This document shows, piece after piece, positions 14,101-26,203 of a stretch of 64,000 nucleotides of DNA. This stretch comes from Ciona intestinalis (Eukaryota; Chordata; Ascidiacea; Phlebobranchia; Cionidae): assembly GCF_000224145.3 (NCBI RefSeq), contig NC_020170.2, positions 4,666,646 through 4,730,645 of the forward strand, given 5' to 3'. The notes below the pieces were generated by a model. That model was not told where the DNA came from, made no database searches, and was given only the letters and a program-made list of their open reading frames with translations. The position numbers and the translations under genes were made by a program. Each line of letters opens with the position of its first letter. The stretch's first letter is position 1.

Positions 14101-17100
14101 TATTGGGCCAAATTTGGTTTANNNNNNNNNNNNNNNNNNNNNNNNNNNNNNNNNNNNNNNNNNNNNNNNNNGTCCTTCACATCAACATAGTATATAACCA
14201 TTGAATCACATTACATTATTGCATATAAAAAATGCATGAATGACGTACATAGGCAGACTGTGTGTTGGGAACTAAGTAAACCACATAGAATACAACAATA
14301 CTATCTATAAAGTCAAGCTTTTACTCATATTCTTATACCCTACCATCCAATAGGCAAAGGAGCTTCTCACCGGTTACACTCCTGGAAAAGTTGAATTTTC
14401 CGGAAAGATGGTCGTCCTTATGAAGATCATCAACTCATCAATTGAGTCGGGAGACAAGATCCTCGTCTTTAGTCAATCTCTGAGCACTCTCTCGCTCATC
14501 GAGGAATTTTTATCAAACCAGTACATCCCTTTTCAGGACCCTCACCAAATTTCAAGGTAATATTTGTCTTTTTTTACAATTTTATGATTTTCCTTTTTAA
14601 CTTTTTATTTTTTTATCTACCAAACATAACTTTTATGTTAAATTTTCCAGTGTTGCGCTTCTAAAAACAGTTTTCTTACTTTCCACAGTAAATGGTGCAA
14701 GAATGAATCTTACTTCCGATTAGACGGCAACACTCATTCAGCTGACAGGGAAAAGATGATCAACCAATTCAACAATCCTGAGAATAAAAAGCTGTGGCTA
14801 TTTCTACTTTCAACAAGGTAAAAGTAACTTTTCTACATTTGATTGACTCTTCAGTGCCCAATTTAAATATTTGTTTTTTTAGTTAGTTATAACTTCTTTA
14901 AATTTTTTTAATTAGTTGTTTAAGCTTTCTAGTTACTTGTTTAAATATTTGTTTATTTAGTTATTTGTAAAATATTTCTTTCTTTCTTTTCATTATTTTG
15001 TTATGCAGTTCTTTTCAAATTATTCAGTTAATTTAAGTTTTAATTTCCAAAATTAAATTCCCACCCATCCCACAAACAGAGCCGGTTGTCTTGGCATCAA
15101 CCTCATCGGTGCCAACAGAGTTGTGGTGTTTGATGCCTCTTGGAACCCGTGCCACGACGCACAAGCCGTGTGCCGCGTCTACCGTTATGGCCAACAAAAG
15201 ACATGTCATATTTACAGGTTAGTAGAATGTTTTTATTGTTTTGGGGTAGCCTTGTGTCTATGGTATTAAAAATTGCTTTTAAAATGTCCTAAAGCAATTT
15301 GTTGGACTTGATTTTTGTTGTTACGTATTTAATAGTACTTGTTCCTGACTGTTATTTCGTTTTGAGATTCATCATACTTCATGGGCACTAGATCTGGGTC
15401 AGATTCACAGAAATTTTAATAAAGCTTGTATATATTTTTTCTTAATCTAACACCTTTTTCTGTTACATTTTTATTGGTTTGCTCTATTGTTTGTTAGGGT
15501 TGTTTGTCAACCTCATTAAGCTTAACTTTAAGAACCGCTTTATACACCGCTGAGATATGTAACATACAAGTATACATGTTGTACAAAGTGTTTTCCCCCC
15601 AGACTTGTTAGTGATCAGTCAATGGAAAAGAAAATTTACGACCGACAAATTTCAAAACAAGGAATGTCAGGTAAAAAATATTAATTTAAAATTATTAAAT
15701 ATAATATTAATAGAGAATTTTTGTACAAACAAAATTTAAAAATATTTTATTCGAAAATGTGCATTTTATGAGGTCTGCAGTTGATGTACAAAAATGTTTA
15801 TTAAAACAATTTCTGCATGCTTTTGTTTTTTTACCTAAACAAATATTTTATTAAGAAAGCAGAACGCAGATAAAAAATACAATAAATAAAAAAAACACAA
15901 AAAAACAGAAACTTTAAGCTTAAGCAGATCACACAAAGGCAAAAATGTTGATAAAAAAAATAAATCAAAATTATTTTCATATAGATCGTGTAGTCGACAA
16001 GTTAAATCCAACGCAAGTCTTCTCAAAACAAGATGCAGTGAAACTGATGGAATATAGCGATATAGAGCTTCCCCCTGTTGATTTATCCGACTTACAAGAG
16101 TTTATGGATGATCCTGTGCTACTTGCTACCTGTCAGGTAGGATAATATTATCTTTAAACTAAAATTCGATTCATTTAAGTTTTTGTTTTTCTATCGATAG
16201 GTTTGTAGTAGTTTAAATTTGTGTGCCCATTTTTGTTGTACATTTTTTTATCTTTTATATTTTTCTTAGATTGTACACAAGCCCCGAAACCTGGGGTAAA
16301 TTTTCTGTGCTGCATTAATTAGTAAACATTAGGACCAATAAGTTAGAATTGTTTCACGGAATTATGTATAACTATTTCTGCCTTTCCTGCATTTTAAAAA
16401 GTTTTGCAGCTACATTTAAAAAGTTTTAACCCTACATTTAAAAAGTTTGGAACTTAAATTTAAAAAGCTTAGGACCTATATTTAAATAGTTTGAACCCCA
16501 AGTACCCCTAACATAACCCCTACATACACCCCACAGCACTGTGGCCACTGGTTGACGAAGAAACCTTTCTTCCACGAATCTCTTTTACTTGACTGCAAGA
16601 ACCAGCGACTCACCAAAGCCGAGAAGCGAGCTGCTCAGAAAAGTTACGAGCGAGACAAGCTTGCTTCTGCTGCCTACAACTACAGGTAGCTTTTGTTAAT
16701 CGAATTTTATCTACATTTTTTTAACATTTTGTAATCATTTATACATTTTTTCGCTTTATTGTAATTTTTGAACTTTTTTTTTCAAATTGTTTTTTTCGCA
16801 CTTAATTTCACTTGAGCCCAATAATTTAATTGCGAAATATTTCATCTACAAATCCTTAATTAAACACACAGTTCACCATATTAATGGTGGACATTTATAT
16901 TACAGGCTGTCTTTAAATTTATAGTTAAGTAAAAATGATTTTTCACAGTCGACCATCTTACGCAAACTTCTACTCTGGTAAGAATGGATCGTCACAACCA
17001 CCGACCACACAATCTTCATTCCTTCCTAGGAACAAAAGGTAAGTGAACAAAACATGGAATTTATTTAGCTGTACCCAGCGTAACACTTTTTTATATCGTG

Positions 17101-19123
17101 AAAATATTATATATATATGAAAATCCTAAATCATGAAAATGTTATATCGTGAATATCTCATATCGTGAAAAATGAAAATTTCATATCATGAAAATCTCGT
17201 ATCACGAAGATTTCATATCATGAAAACCTCTTATCATAAAATGCTCATTTTCCCCACAGTTCCACTTTCCCCTCCAACCCAAAATTTGGACAAGGAACCC
17301 CAAAACCAATTGCCAACGTCCGCCCCATGCAATCCACCCCCATGCCAATGAAGCTACAACCTAACCAACCTAATGGGCAGGTAAGGATATTTTCTATATT
17401 TTTATTTTTAAGTAACTGAATAAAAATAATTCAAACAATTTTAAGTGAAATATTTTATTGAAATTAAAAATCAAAAATTTGTCAGTTCTCCAAAAAAATG
17501 TTTTTTTATTAAAGTTTTATAATTTTTTAATTGATTTTTTTTCATTTAATTTTTATCATGTTCCAGACTCCTGGAGGAAACATGTGGTTGTACCAGAAGG
17601 CAGGTATCAGAGTACAGAAAGTTGTTGCTACTGAGAGCATTCCTCTTCCTCCTAACCCTGCATCCGATACTCCGGGAGGACGTAACTGCATCAGTGCAGG
17701 TTTGTTGGGAGTTTGAATGAAAATATAAACTTGAGAGTTTTTAATTAAGCTGTTACATGTAACATAACACGACATAATTTTATTTATCTCTTCGAAAACT
17801 ATAGTGAAGATCATGCTATTTGAAGAATAAAGAGAAGGGAATTAACAGCAAAAAAAACAGTTGTTAAAACATGCTATCAATATAAAGTGTCGGAAACGGT
17901 GTCAGTTAAATATCAGGACTGTTGTACCAAAATACATGTCTGTGTAAACTTTGGGTTGTAAATTCAGCTATATACTAAATATCTCTCCTAATAAGACTAC
18001 CCACAAAGTTACATATTAAACAAAACAACCATGTTATAACCACTGCATTCTCCATGCCATGTCAGTATAAAATCAGTTGCATTAAAAATAAAATATTTTG
18101 AACACAGGTGAGACAATCTGGGTAATTCAGGGCAAGAAAGGAACTTACATACGAACTTACGCTGGTCGCATATTCGCAGTCCGTCCGAATGACGCAGCAA
18201 GATTCACGCGACTTGCTTCACCTACTCAACCTGATAATAATACACTGGTATGCAGAGTAAAATTCTTTGTTTGTTTAATATATTCCCATCACCAACGCTG
18301 TGGTGAAGTGAATAGCACCCTGAATTGATCAATGTTGTTTAAATAATAACTAACATACATCACTTTATCCACAGATGCCAGCACAAGGTTTTGTCTCTCA
18401 ACCAACCAGTCAACCTTCTTTTAAACCAAACAATCCATTTCCTACTTCCAACCAGTGAGTATTTATATATTTATCTTAACTCTAACTTTTAACATAATAT
18501 ATGCAATACATATATCTGTTGCTATAGTAAAGTGCCTAGCACATCTGCTTCTTCTGGTCAGTGGTTTCAGGTTTGCACACTGCTATTATTGCTGCTACCA
18601 TTAGCTTGTGTGCTTGGACGTCTGCAAATTGTCAGCCAAACATTCCAAAACAAAAAACCTACCAAAAATAATCACCCACAAAGTTGGTAACTCGTAAGCG
18701 GGCATGAGTTGTATGATACATAACACGCATGTTATAGTGACTTCTGAATAAAACACCTGTGCTCAAGTTGCATTCATTCATTACCCACATTTTAATTTTA
18801 CTACTCGTTCTAGATTCCCCACATCAACCACAGACTACATGTCACCCCTCCCCTACGACAGCGGACCCAGCTACACCCAAGCCCCAATGTACATGGGTCC
18901 ATCTTACCCCAACATTAATCCCACCCCTTCTACCCCCCAAGCGATGCACATGCCTTCTTATATGTCAGAACCGAACCTACAAAACACCTCCAGTTCCAAC
19001 CAAATCCCCTCCTGGAGTCAATCAGATACAAATTACGATTTTCCCCATCATCCCACGACCAGTACTATGGATCCAACACCGTTAGTAAGTCAGGATATTT
19101 TAGACGATTTACTAAGCAGATAG
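5140..19123 (+). CDS. RAD54L2: Helicase ARIP4 (RAD54L2), SNF2-family ATPase
   Basis: Nuclear SNF2/RAD54-type ATPase, known in vertebrates as androgen-receptor-interacting protein 4. Visible exons: 5140-5201, 5705-5787, 6684-6915, 7730-7841, [gap], 8826-8967, 9133-9265, 9533-9715, 10518-10657, 11198-11376, 11987-12135, 12500-12696, 12951-13128, 13403-13551, 13854-13944, 14354-14556, 14689-14817, 15080-15217, 15603-15670, 15985-16136, 16537-16685, 16949-17038, 17260-17380, 17567-17699, 18108-18247, 18375-18454, 18814-19123. The start ATG follows an in-frame TGA at 5110. N-terminal acidic and basic runs precede motif I ([10 protein letters not shown]), Walker [10 protein letters not shown], motif [14 protein letters not shown], and helicase-C motifs [26 protein letters not shown] and [11 protein letters not shown]. 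The ARIP4-specific C-terminal motif [17 protein letters not shown] is present. About 163 plus 1083 residues are visible. The exon set after the gap is phase-consistent to the stop, but the phase jump between 7841 and 8826 shows a missing exon. Confidence 0.95.
7540..7665 (+). repeat. SINE-like dispersed repeat, 3' fragment
   Basis: Shares the segment ending CTACACAAAGATAAATAAGT-TACATTCATT with copies near 53080, 34770 and 18670. It lies in a RAD54L2 intron. See the finding on the SINE-like family. Confidence 0.5.
7989..8092. repeat. CCGAAT/ATTCGG palindrome cluster with hairpin, possible hAT-type terminus
   Basis: 8001-8025 forms a perfect 10-bp hairpin (CCGAATCGTT, five-base loop, AACGATTCGG). 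It is followed by five further CCGAAT or ATTCGG words up to 8082. The block opens with AGTGATGTACCGAAT, which resembles terminal inverted repeats of some hAT transposons (from memory). The opposite end is not seen and may lie in the gap at 8489. Confidence 0.4.
8489..8538. other. Assembly gap (50 N) inside RAD54L2
   Basis: Exactly 50 N, so probably a placeholder of unknown length. The RAD54L2 exon before it ends in phase 0 (7841) and the exon after it starts with two bases of a split codon (8826). At least one exon is therefore missing here or in the unread intron around it. Confidence 0.95.
10679..10840 (-). repeat. MITE-like element, family A (in RAD54L2 intron)
   Basis: Begins TTAGGGAAAGATGGGACACC and ends GGCCCGTCCCTACTATA. 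It carries the internal ACTCCCATAGACGTTGGTAA core in reverse orientation relative to the copies at 43611 and 45417. Confidence 0.6.
13720..13805 (-). repeat. SINE-like repeat fragment, reverse orientation
   Basis: Contains the reverse of the family words GTAACATACAAGTGAGC and GTGTTATAAC, as in the copies at 43185 and 53080. It lies in a RAD54L2 intron. Confidence 0.45.
14122..14171. other. Assembly gap (50 N) in a RAD54L2 intron
   Basis: 50 N between exon 13854-13944 and exon 14354-14556. The reading phases on both sides agree (phase 0 to phase 0) and the joined protein matches the family, so no coding loss is indicated. Confidence 0.95.
16394..16500. repeat. Degenerate tandem repeat in RAD54L2 intron
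   Basis: About four to five units of roughly 25 bases with core ACATTTAAAAAGTTTTAACC, ending about 36 bases upstream of the acceptor of exon 16537-16685. Confidence 0.6.
17095..17245. repeat. Degenerate tandem repeat in RAD54L2 intron
   Basis: About eight units built on ATATCATGAAAATCTC (ATCGTGAA and ATCATGAA variants), stopping just before the acceptor at 17259. Unit lengths vary between about 14 and 24 bases. Confidence 0.65.
18540..18790 (+). repeat. SINE-like repeat with tRNA-like head
   Basis: Head GCCTAGCACATCTGCTTCTT...CAGTGGTTTCAGGTTTG looks tRNA-like. The body has CAATTGTCAGCCA-like sequence, then CACCCACAAAGTTGGTAACT and CGTAAGCGGGCATGAG. It sits in the last RAD54L2 intron, immediately before the final exon. 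Confidence 0.5.
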
Positions 19124-20505
19124 CCTAGTTAGAACAGCCTCAAACTGATAGCTGAATGTAATTTCATATATCATAATCAAAAGTGTGATATTCACACTTA
19201 TTTTGATAGATGTGCTTTCGCGTTTTTGTTTTAGTTGCTATATGCTCTATATTCTATAGGGTTGCCTGCTTTTTGGTCTTGTGTAAAAATAACGTATATT
19301 TACATTTCCGATACGTCTTCAATGCGATTTACTTTACACGCACTGTCCACGGCACTGCCTGGTAACATTTTAAATCAGTCCCTTTTTTTTTGTTTCTTTT
19401 GAATCAGAACTTTCCCACACCCAACTTTTCAGCTAGCGCAGTATTTTATTTAAGGATAATTTTTATTTTTGACGATTTTAGATCATAATGTTCCGCTTTT
19501 TAATATCGCAACCAACTTAATAATGAGTTTTCTTTCAGACGAACTATACCTATGATCTATTACAGTCCTTTCTTGTACCTTAGGCGCTATTTTCCGACAG
19601 CTTTTGGCCACAGCGCGTATAGTACTGCCTTACCAATCATGTTGTATATGACCCTGTACATGAAATCGTACGTGTAGAACTTTTCAATTGAAATTGATGT
19701 AAATTTTCGCTGTGGGACATCACTTTCGTTAGCAGCCGCAACGAACCATTCCGTTCCCAATGTCGACGTATCTATTTACTGTAAAGTGATTCTCATTTTT
19801 CGTAGCACACACGATACCAAATCTGGGTTCCTCGCAGGTTGCAGTAAACTTATATAATAAATTTATTTAAATTTCAACTTTTATTGAACGCAAAGTTGTA
19901 ACTTGTTTATCTTCGTGTAGCGGGGCAAAGACAGTCGTAGTACGCAGGTTTTTCGTTTTATACACCATTTTTGGGGACTTTTTAATATATGGATGACAAT
20001 TTAGACAACCGATAAAGAAGCACTGGTTTGAAACAATTGCCATTAGGTATCTTACCCAAAAACACGCCCACAAAATGGTAGCAGGGCCTCGAATTCATAA
20101 CGTATGGAATCGAGACAAGATTTTGAAAGTTTTCATTGTAGTGGTTTATGAGCTATATGTCAATTCACTCGTTGTATTAGAGCAGGCAAGGTGAGTGCTG
20201 TAGTTGAGCATATATGTCATTAAAGCTAACACACGAGTAAATGAATTCATATTTAATTACAAACTGCGAAGTAAAAGACATTCCAATGCCAGAAAACAAG
20301 AACATAAGTTAGTTTTACCATCGTTAATCAGTAATGCACATGTCAGCCAAGAAATAGTACAGCTTGTGTAGTCCTACTTAAACAAAAAATACTTTGTTAC
20401 AGTAATTTTGTACAAACCATAAGCGATATCCCTGCTTTACTGTTAAGTTAGGCTTACAGCTCCGTAAATGTACAACGATTTTGAGCGGCCTTCTATATAG
20501 GATGC
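19124..20505. other. Convergent intergenic region, RAD54L2 and CCP-protein 3' ends
   Basis: Two genes point at each other here. A plus-strand AATAAA lies at 19856-19861, a plausible RAD54L2 poly(A) signal if the 3' UTR is about 730 bases. I see no conserved coding frame, RNA gene or repeat in the rest. Confidence 0.5.
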
Positions 20506-23500
20506 CTAGATCGGAACTTTGTATGGTCCACGCGCTGGTCGCCCGTAGTCTTGCTGGGCGTGGAGTCCTCCGTATCCGATTGGAGCGGCAGGCTGCTGGT
20601 TATAGCCATACTGGGGAATGCCTTGGTCGTATCCATGCCCGCCGTGCTGCTGTTGCTGGTACATCTGAGAATACGCCGGTGGTGCAGGAGCGTAGCCTTC
20701 ATGTGCTGGAGCCGCCATCTGGTAACCTTGGTGATGGTGTTGTCCTCCTGAACCACTGCTTCTATTTTGTCGGGGTGTGCGTTGTGGTACTGGGGCAGTA
20801 GGTACAGGTCTGTCGTATCCGTGGATTCCTGATCTTACGGAGGGAGCGTGGCTACGGTGTGACCGTGTACTCTGTAGTGAAAGGTAATGAAATAAAGGTT
20901 TGATGTTTTATTAACAAAATTCGCATGCAGAAAAGACGAAGGAATATAGCTTAGAAATTTAGTTCAAAATGATAAAGACTTAGTTTCGTATCAATTTTCT
21001 TTATTCTTACGAATATATATGAGTACATTCTGTTTATGCTTAATTCGAAATTGGTCTTAATGTTATTTGCTGCCTTGCGTTTTATGTTGCGCGCTTGTGC
21101 CTGTGGTCTTCCGTGCAATGCTGTACTGTAACGCGCTTTGTACGCCAACTAATGCACGCGCCTCCCGCTAATTGTTTGATTTTGAGATTGTACACTTTAT
21201 GTTTCGGTGCCAGTGTGTGTGAGTGACTGGTGGAGTGATGTTTTAGCTAAACATTGGTGTCGCTTTTACAATAGACTACTGCAGGTGTTTGTAGAAAATC
21301 TGAGTGCCCAGGGTTGTAACTACAAAGTAAATGATGTTTTAATTTTTTGTCTTTCTTTGCTGAGTACTGTTTGTGTTGTGGTGCGGAATAGACAACACGG
21401 CGCTCTTATACAGCTTAACAATGATTAAATACCATATGCTCAGGTTAGTTCTACAGATTAATGCTTATTCGTGACTGTACTACCACACTCGATAACATTT
21501 CAATCACCGTCTTTATTGAACTTGGCTTACATACCACGTTGATTACTATCAGCCTTTCCTTAGATTTCCACAGCGATTTCGGTAACACGGAAACCGCGTG
21601 ATTGCCGTAAACAACTGTTGCAGTAATGCCAAATATAGAATATAGTGATTGTAGTAGTTTGGGGTAAAATGGGATATTTTCATGCTCTGCCATTTAGAAG
21701 TAAACAAAAAATCTTTACAGATGGTTCCAATGTAACTCGTTGTTTTAAAGAGCGTTGTTAATTGTTAAAAACACGATCAGGAAATATATTGGACATAAGG
21801 TGTTAATGGTAGCTTTTTTTTTCTACGATGTAAAATCTACAGATATTTTGACCAAATCAAATTATAACATAGCTGACCGCTGTTTAAAGCATATAGGCAT
21901 ACACTAAAAAAATCTTTTGTTTTATTTTATATAGATACTTTTGATTGGCGTATTTGTTTAATAATGAATTAATTTAAGAAAGTTTGTTTATTAAATTCCT
22001 TTACGTATCGATGGGTATAGCAGTTTTAAAAAAGGTATATGAACTGTATATTGAATTATAGTCTTTCTTACATAGCATATACCGTACTTTAAATTAAGTC
22101 TTTGCATAGACAGTCTATGCGCCCATGGGCGTTTCCACACTCTGCATATACACCGCTAGTTTATTTAGCCACATTAAAGCTGTTGGAATGTCAGCAATGA
22201 TGTGAACTTATCGTTCATGCCGTAAGCCATGCTGTCACGTTGTACTTTATGCGAGTATTAAGTGTTCCCATAACACTGCTTAAGTTGATATGCGAGCTGT
22301 TTTATGACAAGAGTCTTACTGTCGCGTAAATTGATGTTTGTATATAATTTACTACATATAAACACAAGTCACTACCATAAATATTAGCAAGAAGTGCTGT
22401 TTTCAGTAGCCTATATTTCTGTGCGCTGTTTTATTTATGCTGGCAGTAGCCTCTAATGACCCTAATACCAAGTGAAAACTATTCCTTTGACCATGCACTG
22501 TCAAATCGACAAAAAACTCAACCGATGCTAAAAACTACGTTTGCGCCAAAATTAATGTAAAACAACTAAAGTTTTAGTTTCAATGATAATGCAGTTTCAA
22601 TTATTTGCTCACGTAAATAAAATAATGTAGGGTAAGATGGATACAGTTAGCGCATAATATCCCATAAACCTAATCGTGTTTTATCGATTAACAACTCTCT
22701 TTTAAACTCGCAGGTAATGTATAATTCTATAAATCTTTATTGTTTACTAACAAAAGTAACCAGAAAACATGAATAAAATCATGATTATAACTTATTTACA
22801 CTCGCCCGTGACGGGGCAACGACATTCGTTATAACATGAACCATCTTACCCTAACCTACTATTATCCTTACCTTCGTATCGTCCCAATCTCTTGCTGCTG
22901 CTTGGTGACGTGATGACATCGGAGGTCTATCATGTACATTCGGAAAATGTGCGGCTGGGTTACTGACTCCCAAGTTTTTACCAGGTCTTGAAGCTGGTTC
23001 CTGGTTCCCTGTTTCCCCGGCTTCCCTCGCCAGTCTTGCCTTTTTTCTTTCGTTATATTTTGCGTAACCAATAGCGATCAAAATGACTGCTGCGAGACCA
23101 CCGATTAGAACTCCAATAATTACTCCAACCGAAGAACCTGTGTATGAAGAACGATTTTTAGATGCTTCTTTTGCAACGTAGCATTAACTTTGTGTGAATG
23201 AATACGACTTATTAATCCTCGTGGGGTAACATCAATCGTTATAACACGGGTGTTCTGTTTCATACATCACGTGCCCGTTTACGAGTTACCACGTATATGT
23301 AACTTTGTGGGTAACTATTTTTCAAAACTTATCTCTTTTTTAAGACTACAGTGTTAAAACTCTGCTGGGTTAGAGGCAGGCGCGCTAACCAACATTCCTT
23401 ACTAAAAATGCATTAACACAAGATCATACCTTTGCATTCTAATTTATGTGTTGGCCTCCAACCATAACCTCTTTTGCATTGGATTCTCTCCTGGCTCGCT

Positions 23501-23606
23501 GTGCCAGAGTTACAAGTCAGTTTACATTTGTTGATTCCTCCTTGTAAAGAGCAAGTAAGTTTCCCGTTGTCCGGCGACGTCATACTCTGGCCCGCGCATA
23601 TGTGTA
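20506..23606 (-). CDS. CCP/sushi-domain type I membrane protein with Tyr/Gln/Pro-rich cytoplasmic tail (3' part of gene)
   Basis: Visible exons (minus strand): 23606-23430, 23137-22872, 20871-20506. The first is a 177-base exon with both borders in phase 1, the classic shuffled CCP module. It encodes HICAGQS...SPDNGKLTC...NKCKLTCNSGT...CKRGYGW...LEC with the expected cysteine spacing. The second encodes a membrane segment (SVGVIIGVLIGGLAAVILIA) and a basic juxtamembrane stretch (YAKYNERKKARLAR). The third is a low-complexity tail with HHHQGYQ, a PPAY (PPxY, WW-ligand) motif, QQQQ and a C-terminal YKVPI that fits a class II PDZ ligand. An in-frame ATG at 23652 could instead start a short protein whose MLFDIFTIFTTLQF would be the signal peptide (284 residues in total). 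The symmetric exon and a good acceptor at 23607-23612 make missing upstream exons more likely. Function unknown; adhesion or receptor role is inference. Confidence 0.8.
21651..21820 (-). repeat. MITE-like element, family A, in CCP-gene intron
   Basis: GTAGTTTGGGGTAAAATGGG at one end, with the family core GTTAATTGTTAAAAACACGA-TCAGG inside. It is diverged and its far end is eroded. Confidence 0.5.
22625..22865 (+). repeat. MITE-like element, family A, abutting a splice donor
   Basis: Begins TGTAGGGTAAGATGGATACA and ends ACCATCTTACCCTAACCTAC, giving clear terminal inverted repeats. The core ATCGTGTTTTATCGATTAAC is present. Its right end reaches within about ten bases of the donor site of exon 22872-23137. 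Confidence 0.6.
23215..23330 (-). repeat. SINE-like repeat, reverse orientation
   Basis: Reverse of the family body: GTTATAACACGGGTGTTC, CACGTGCCCGTTTACGAGTT, GTAACTTTGTGGGTAA. It lies in the intron between the CCP and transmembrane exons. Confidence 0.55.
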
Positions 23607-24300
23607 CTGGAAATTGTAATGTGGTAAAAATAGTGAATATATCGAACAGCATAGCGTTGTTTTATTTTATATGATATCCGTTCTGAAATGTCTTCGTCAC
23701 GGTTTAAAAACTAAAACCATCTTCAGTGGTGTCAAAAATGTGTGTTACGTGTTATATTCGTATAAAGTAGAAAAACGACGGAAATGGGTTTAATAAACTG
23801 CTGCAGTAAGCGCCTTAAGCGTTAAACACGCCTATATCCTATAAGCTGTTTTGGCAAGTAAAATTCTGGCACCACATAGAAGAATGCTACAAACTGCGCT
23901 TAATTTGATAATGTGTCGTTAAGTTTCTTATAGGTATCTGATTTTTTTTGGTGTGCTTTGATGTCTTTATTTCAACTTTTTAGCCTATCTAATAGTGATG
24001 TATTAAACCAGTGGGTCAATTCCCAAACGTTCACAATTCAAATAATTACAGTGCAATTATATACAGCGAGAAACACGACATTCAACTTTACCAACCTGTT
24101 TTTCTCGACATTTTGTAATTGTAATCTTTGCCTTTGGAAATCCACTAAAATTGAAACACTGTTTTAAAATTTTACCAAAAAAATCACAGATTTCGAAACT
24201 CCATTTCAAAAACTTAGCAACTATAAAATTGATGCTTTAATATCTGCGAATATATAGCATAAATCTTCTACTTTTTATACTGTTTTCTCGACCAACTTGC

Positions 24301-24443
24301 TAGTAAACAAAAAAAAACAGTCAAAAATTACTAAACTGTGTCTTCCTGACTCCCATATAGACCGATTTTAATTGTTGAACGCACGAGCTGGATATTTGGA
24401 TATTATGTGCTGAATATGTCCCGTCTTACCCCACAGTACTATA
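24301..24443 (-). repeat. MITE-like element, family A, fragment
   Basis: Contains CTTCCTGACTCCCATATAGA, GGATATTTGGATATTATGTG and the terminal GTCCCGTCTTACCCCACAGT, matching the reverse of the family consensus. Confidence 0.5.
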
Positions 24444-25257
24444 CATATTATGTGAGTGCATGTCCGAATATACGTTGCTATTTATAATTTAACCACAAGT
24501 AAACGTAAATACGGTAACATAATGTTTCACTTTGATTGGTTTCACTCTATCCTGCTGTTTTTTTAACCATCAAGTTTCTGCCTTTTTGCCACCTGTTTGT
24601 AAACGCTCAGTATATAACTGTTCTGTTACATCTATATACACTTGACTCTACAGTTAAAAAGAAACATTTATCTATACTTGTCATTTTATGCCAAACGTTT
24701 TCTCAACAGCTCGTTGTCTTAATTCCTCTGGACACTGGTTTACGAAAAATTAAGTTTCTGTGATATGCCTGGGGCGGAAAAAGACGAAGGTCTCTATTTC
24801 TGTTGTTCAGAACACGTAGTTCACGTGACGCCTTGGGCATGTGACGTAACTCCGGTAAATGACAATACATTTTCACCCATTTTGTATAACTGTACTATGT
24901 TGTTAATTACTGCGACTCTGACATGTTTTTGTTGCATAACTTCTCTGCTGTGTCGTATTGCTTGATCCGTCTCGCTTATTCATTTACAGCTAAAACACCG
25001 CGGGCCCCGCCAGTTTCCGTTGTATGTTTTGTGTTGGTTAAGCGTTCTTGTCTAACTTTGATGATTTCGACGTTTTGAGTAAATGCCGTGAAATGGGCAA
25101 TATGGGACACCGTTACGACGACTTGTGGGTAGAAATCGTGTTTAACTAACCTGATCCACGATCATGACACAGGCCCTTCACCATATACGTGTTTAGTAGG
25201 ATATGTTCATTATGTTAAAGTATTTTTAACTGCGTCATTCGATCGCCTACCATTAAA

Positions 25258-25465
25258 ATCGGCGCCTGGTACATTTGTTGTAACGCTCGTCTTGTAACCG
25301 GAGGTCTTAGGGTTCGGAGCTCGATGTTACTACCAACGTGATAACTATTGTGGGCGTAGTCTGTGTGTTAAGCTAGTGATATTTGATTCAATCACCCACA
25401 AAGTTGTGTACTTGGCAACTCGTAACCATACGCGGGGTAATGTAACTGCAGCGTGACACCGATGA
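25258..25465 (+). repeat. SINE-like repeat with tRNA-like head
   Basis: Head GCTCGTCTTGTAACCGGAGG-TCTTAGGGTTCGGAGC resembles a tRNA anticodon arm followed by a B-box (GGTTCGNNNC). The body continues CAATCACCCACAAAGTTGTG and CGTAACCATACGCGGGG as in other copies. This is the best evidence that the family is tRNA-derived. Confidence 0.6.
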
Positions 25466-26203
25466 TTTTTATAAAATAAAAATGTATATTATCAAAACAC
25501 ACGCATAAGTTGAATTAGACAATATATATCAAAATGCACGAACCATATCTTAGTACTGTATTATCATAATCACGATGTACATATAGCTGAGAATCGTAAC
25601 TTTATTGTCACTGAGCTGAGTATGGCAGTTTGTGGCCCCGAAATGTTACACACTCCTTTAAACAGCTGGGCACGATATGAATTTCTGATTTTGTGTGGAC
25701 AATACACAGAAATAAAAAAGAGTAGAACGCGCAACTGCTCAAAACCGTGATATATTCTTTTTTCTATTCACGTGACCGCCAACTCCGTCCCCATTTCCCT
25801 TCGTCTCCATTGTAAAAGATAGGCGCATAGTATTTTTGGACGGTTTTAGCTGTTTATTTTAAAAACTACACAAACAATTCAAGTTTGTTAGGCTAGTTTA
25901 GTTATTTGGTACGTTAACGGTTACAGTTTACCACTTGTTTAGGAAATTTAATTATTTAAAAAAATTAATTAAAAATTTCAAACAAACGGTTTTTTAGAAA
26001 TATATATATATTAGAAAATAGTTTTTTTGCACAATAACTTTAAATTAAGTCAAAAAACGAAGAAAAACTACACAAAACGTCATCGACTTCATTGACTACA
26101 ATGGTAAACGGGAACGACCCGCGAAAGAGAGACAGTGTATCGTGCTCTCTCCTTTGCCGACATTGGAGATGCGCCTTCTATTCTTTTTTATTTCTGTGGG
26201 ACA

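Larger units (their letters stand above)
23607..26203. other. Non-coding stretch upstream of the visible CCP exon, left of the KDZ transposon
   Basis: Probably intron or 5' region of the minus-strand CCP-protein gene. I searched the minus strand by eye for further CCP exons and found none that convince. It contains a family A MITE fragment (24301-24443) and a SINE-like copy (25258-25465). An 85-base segment (25706-25790) recurs at 27106-27191. Confidence 0.5.

Noticed and set aside
20481..20801. 106-codon plus-strand frame
   Set aside because: Antisense of the tail exon of the CCP membrane protein.
24765..24965. 66-codon Cys-rich frame with a hydrophobic end
   Set aside because: No homologue recalled, no splice partners, and flanked by repeats; too weak to call a gene.
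23607..26203. Possible further CCP exons of the minus-strand membrane protein
   Set aside because: No segment with the four-cysteine and tryptophan pattern between acceptor and donor could be found by eye; the 5' exons may lie beyond the transposon.
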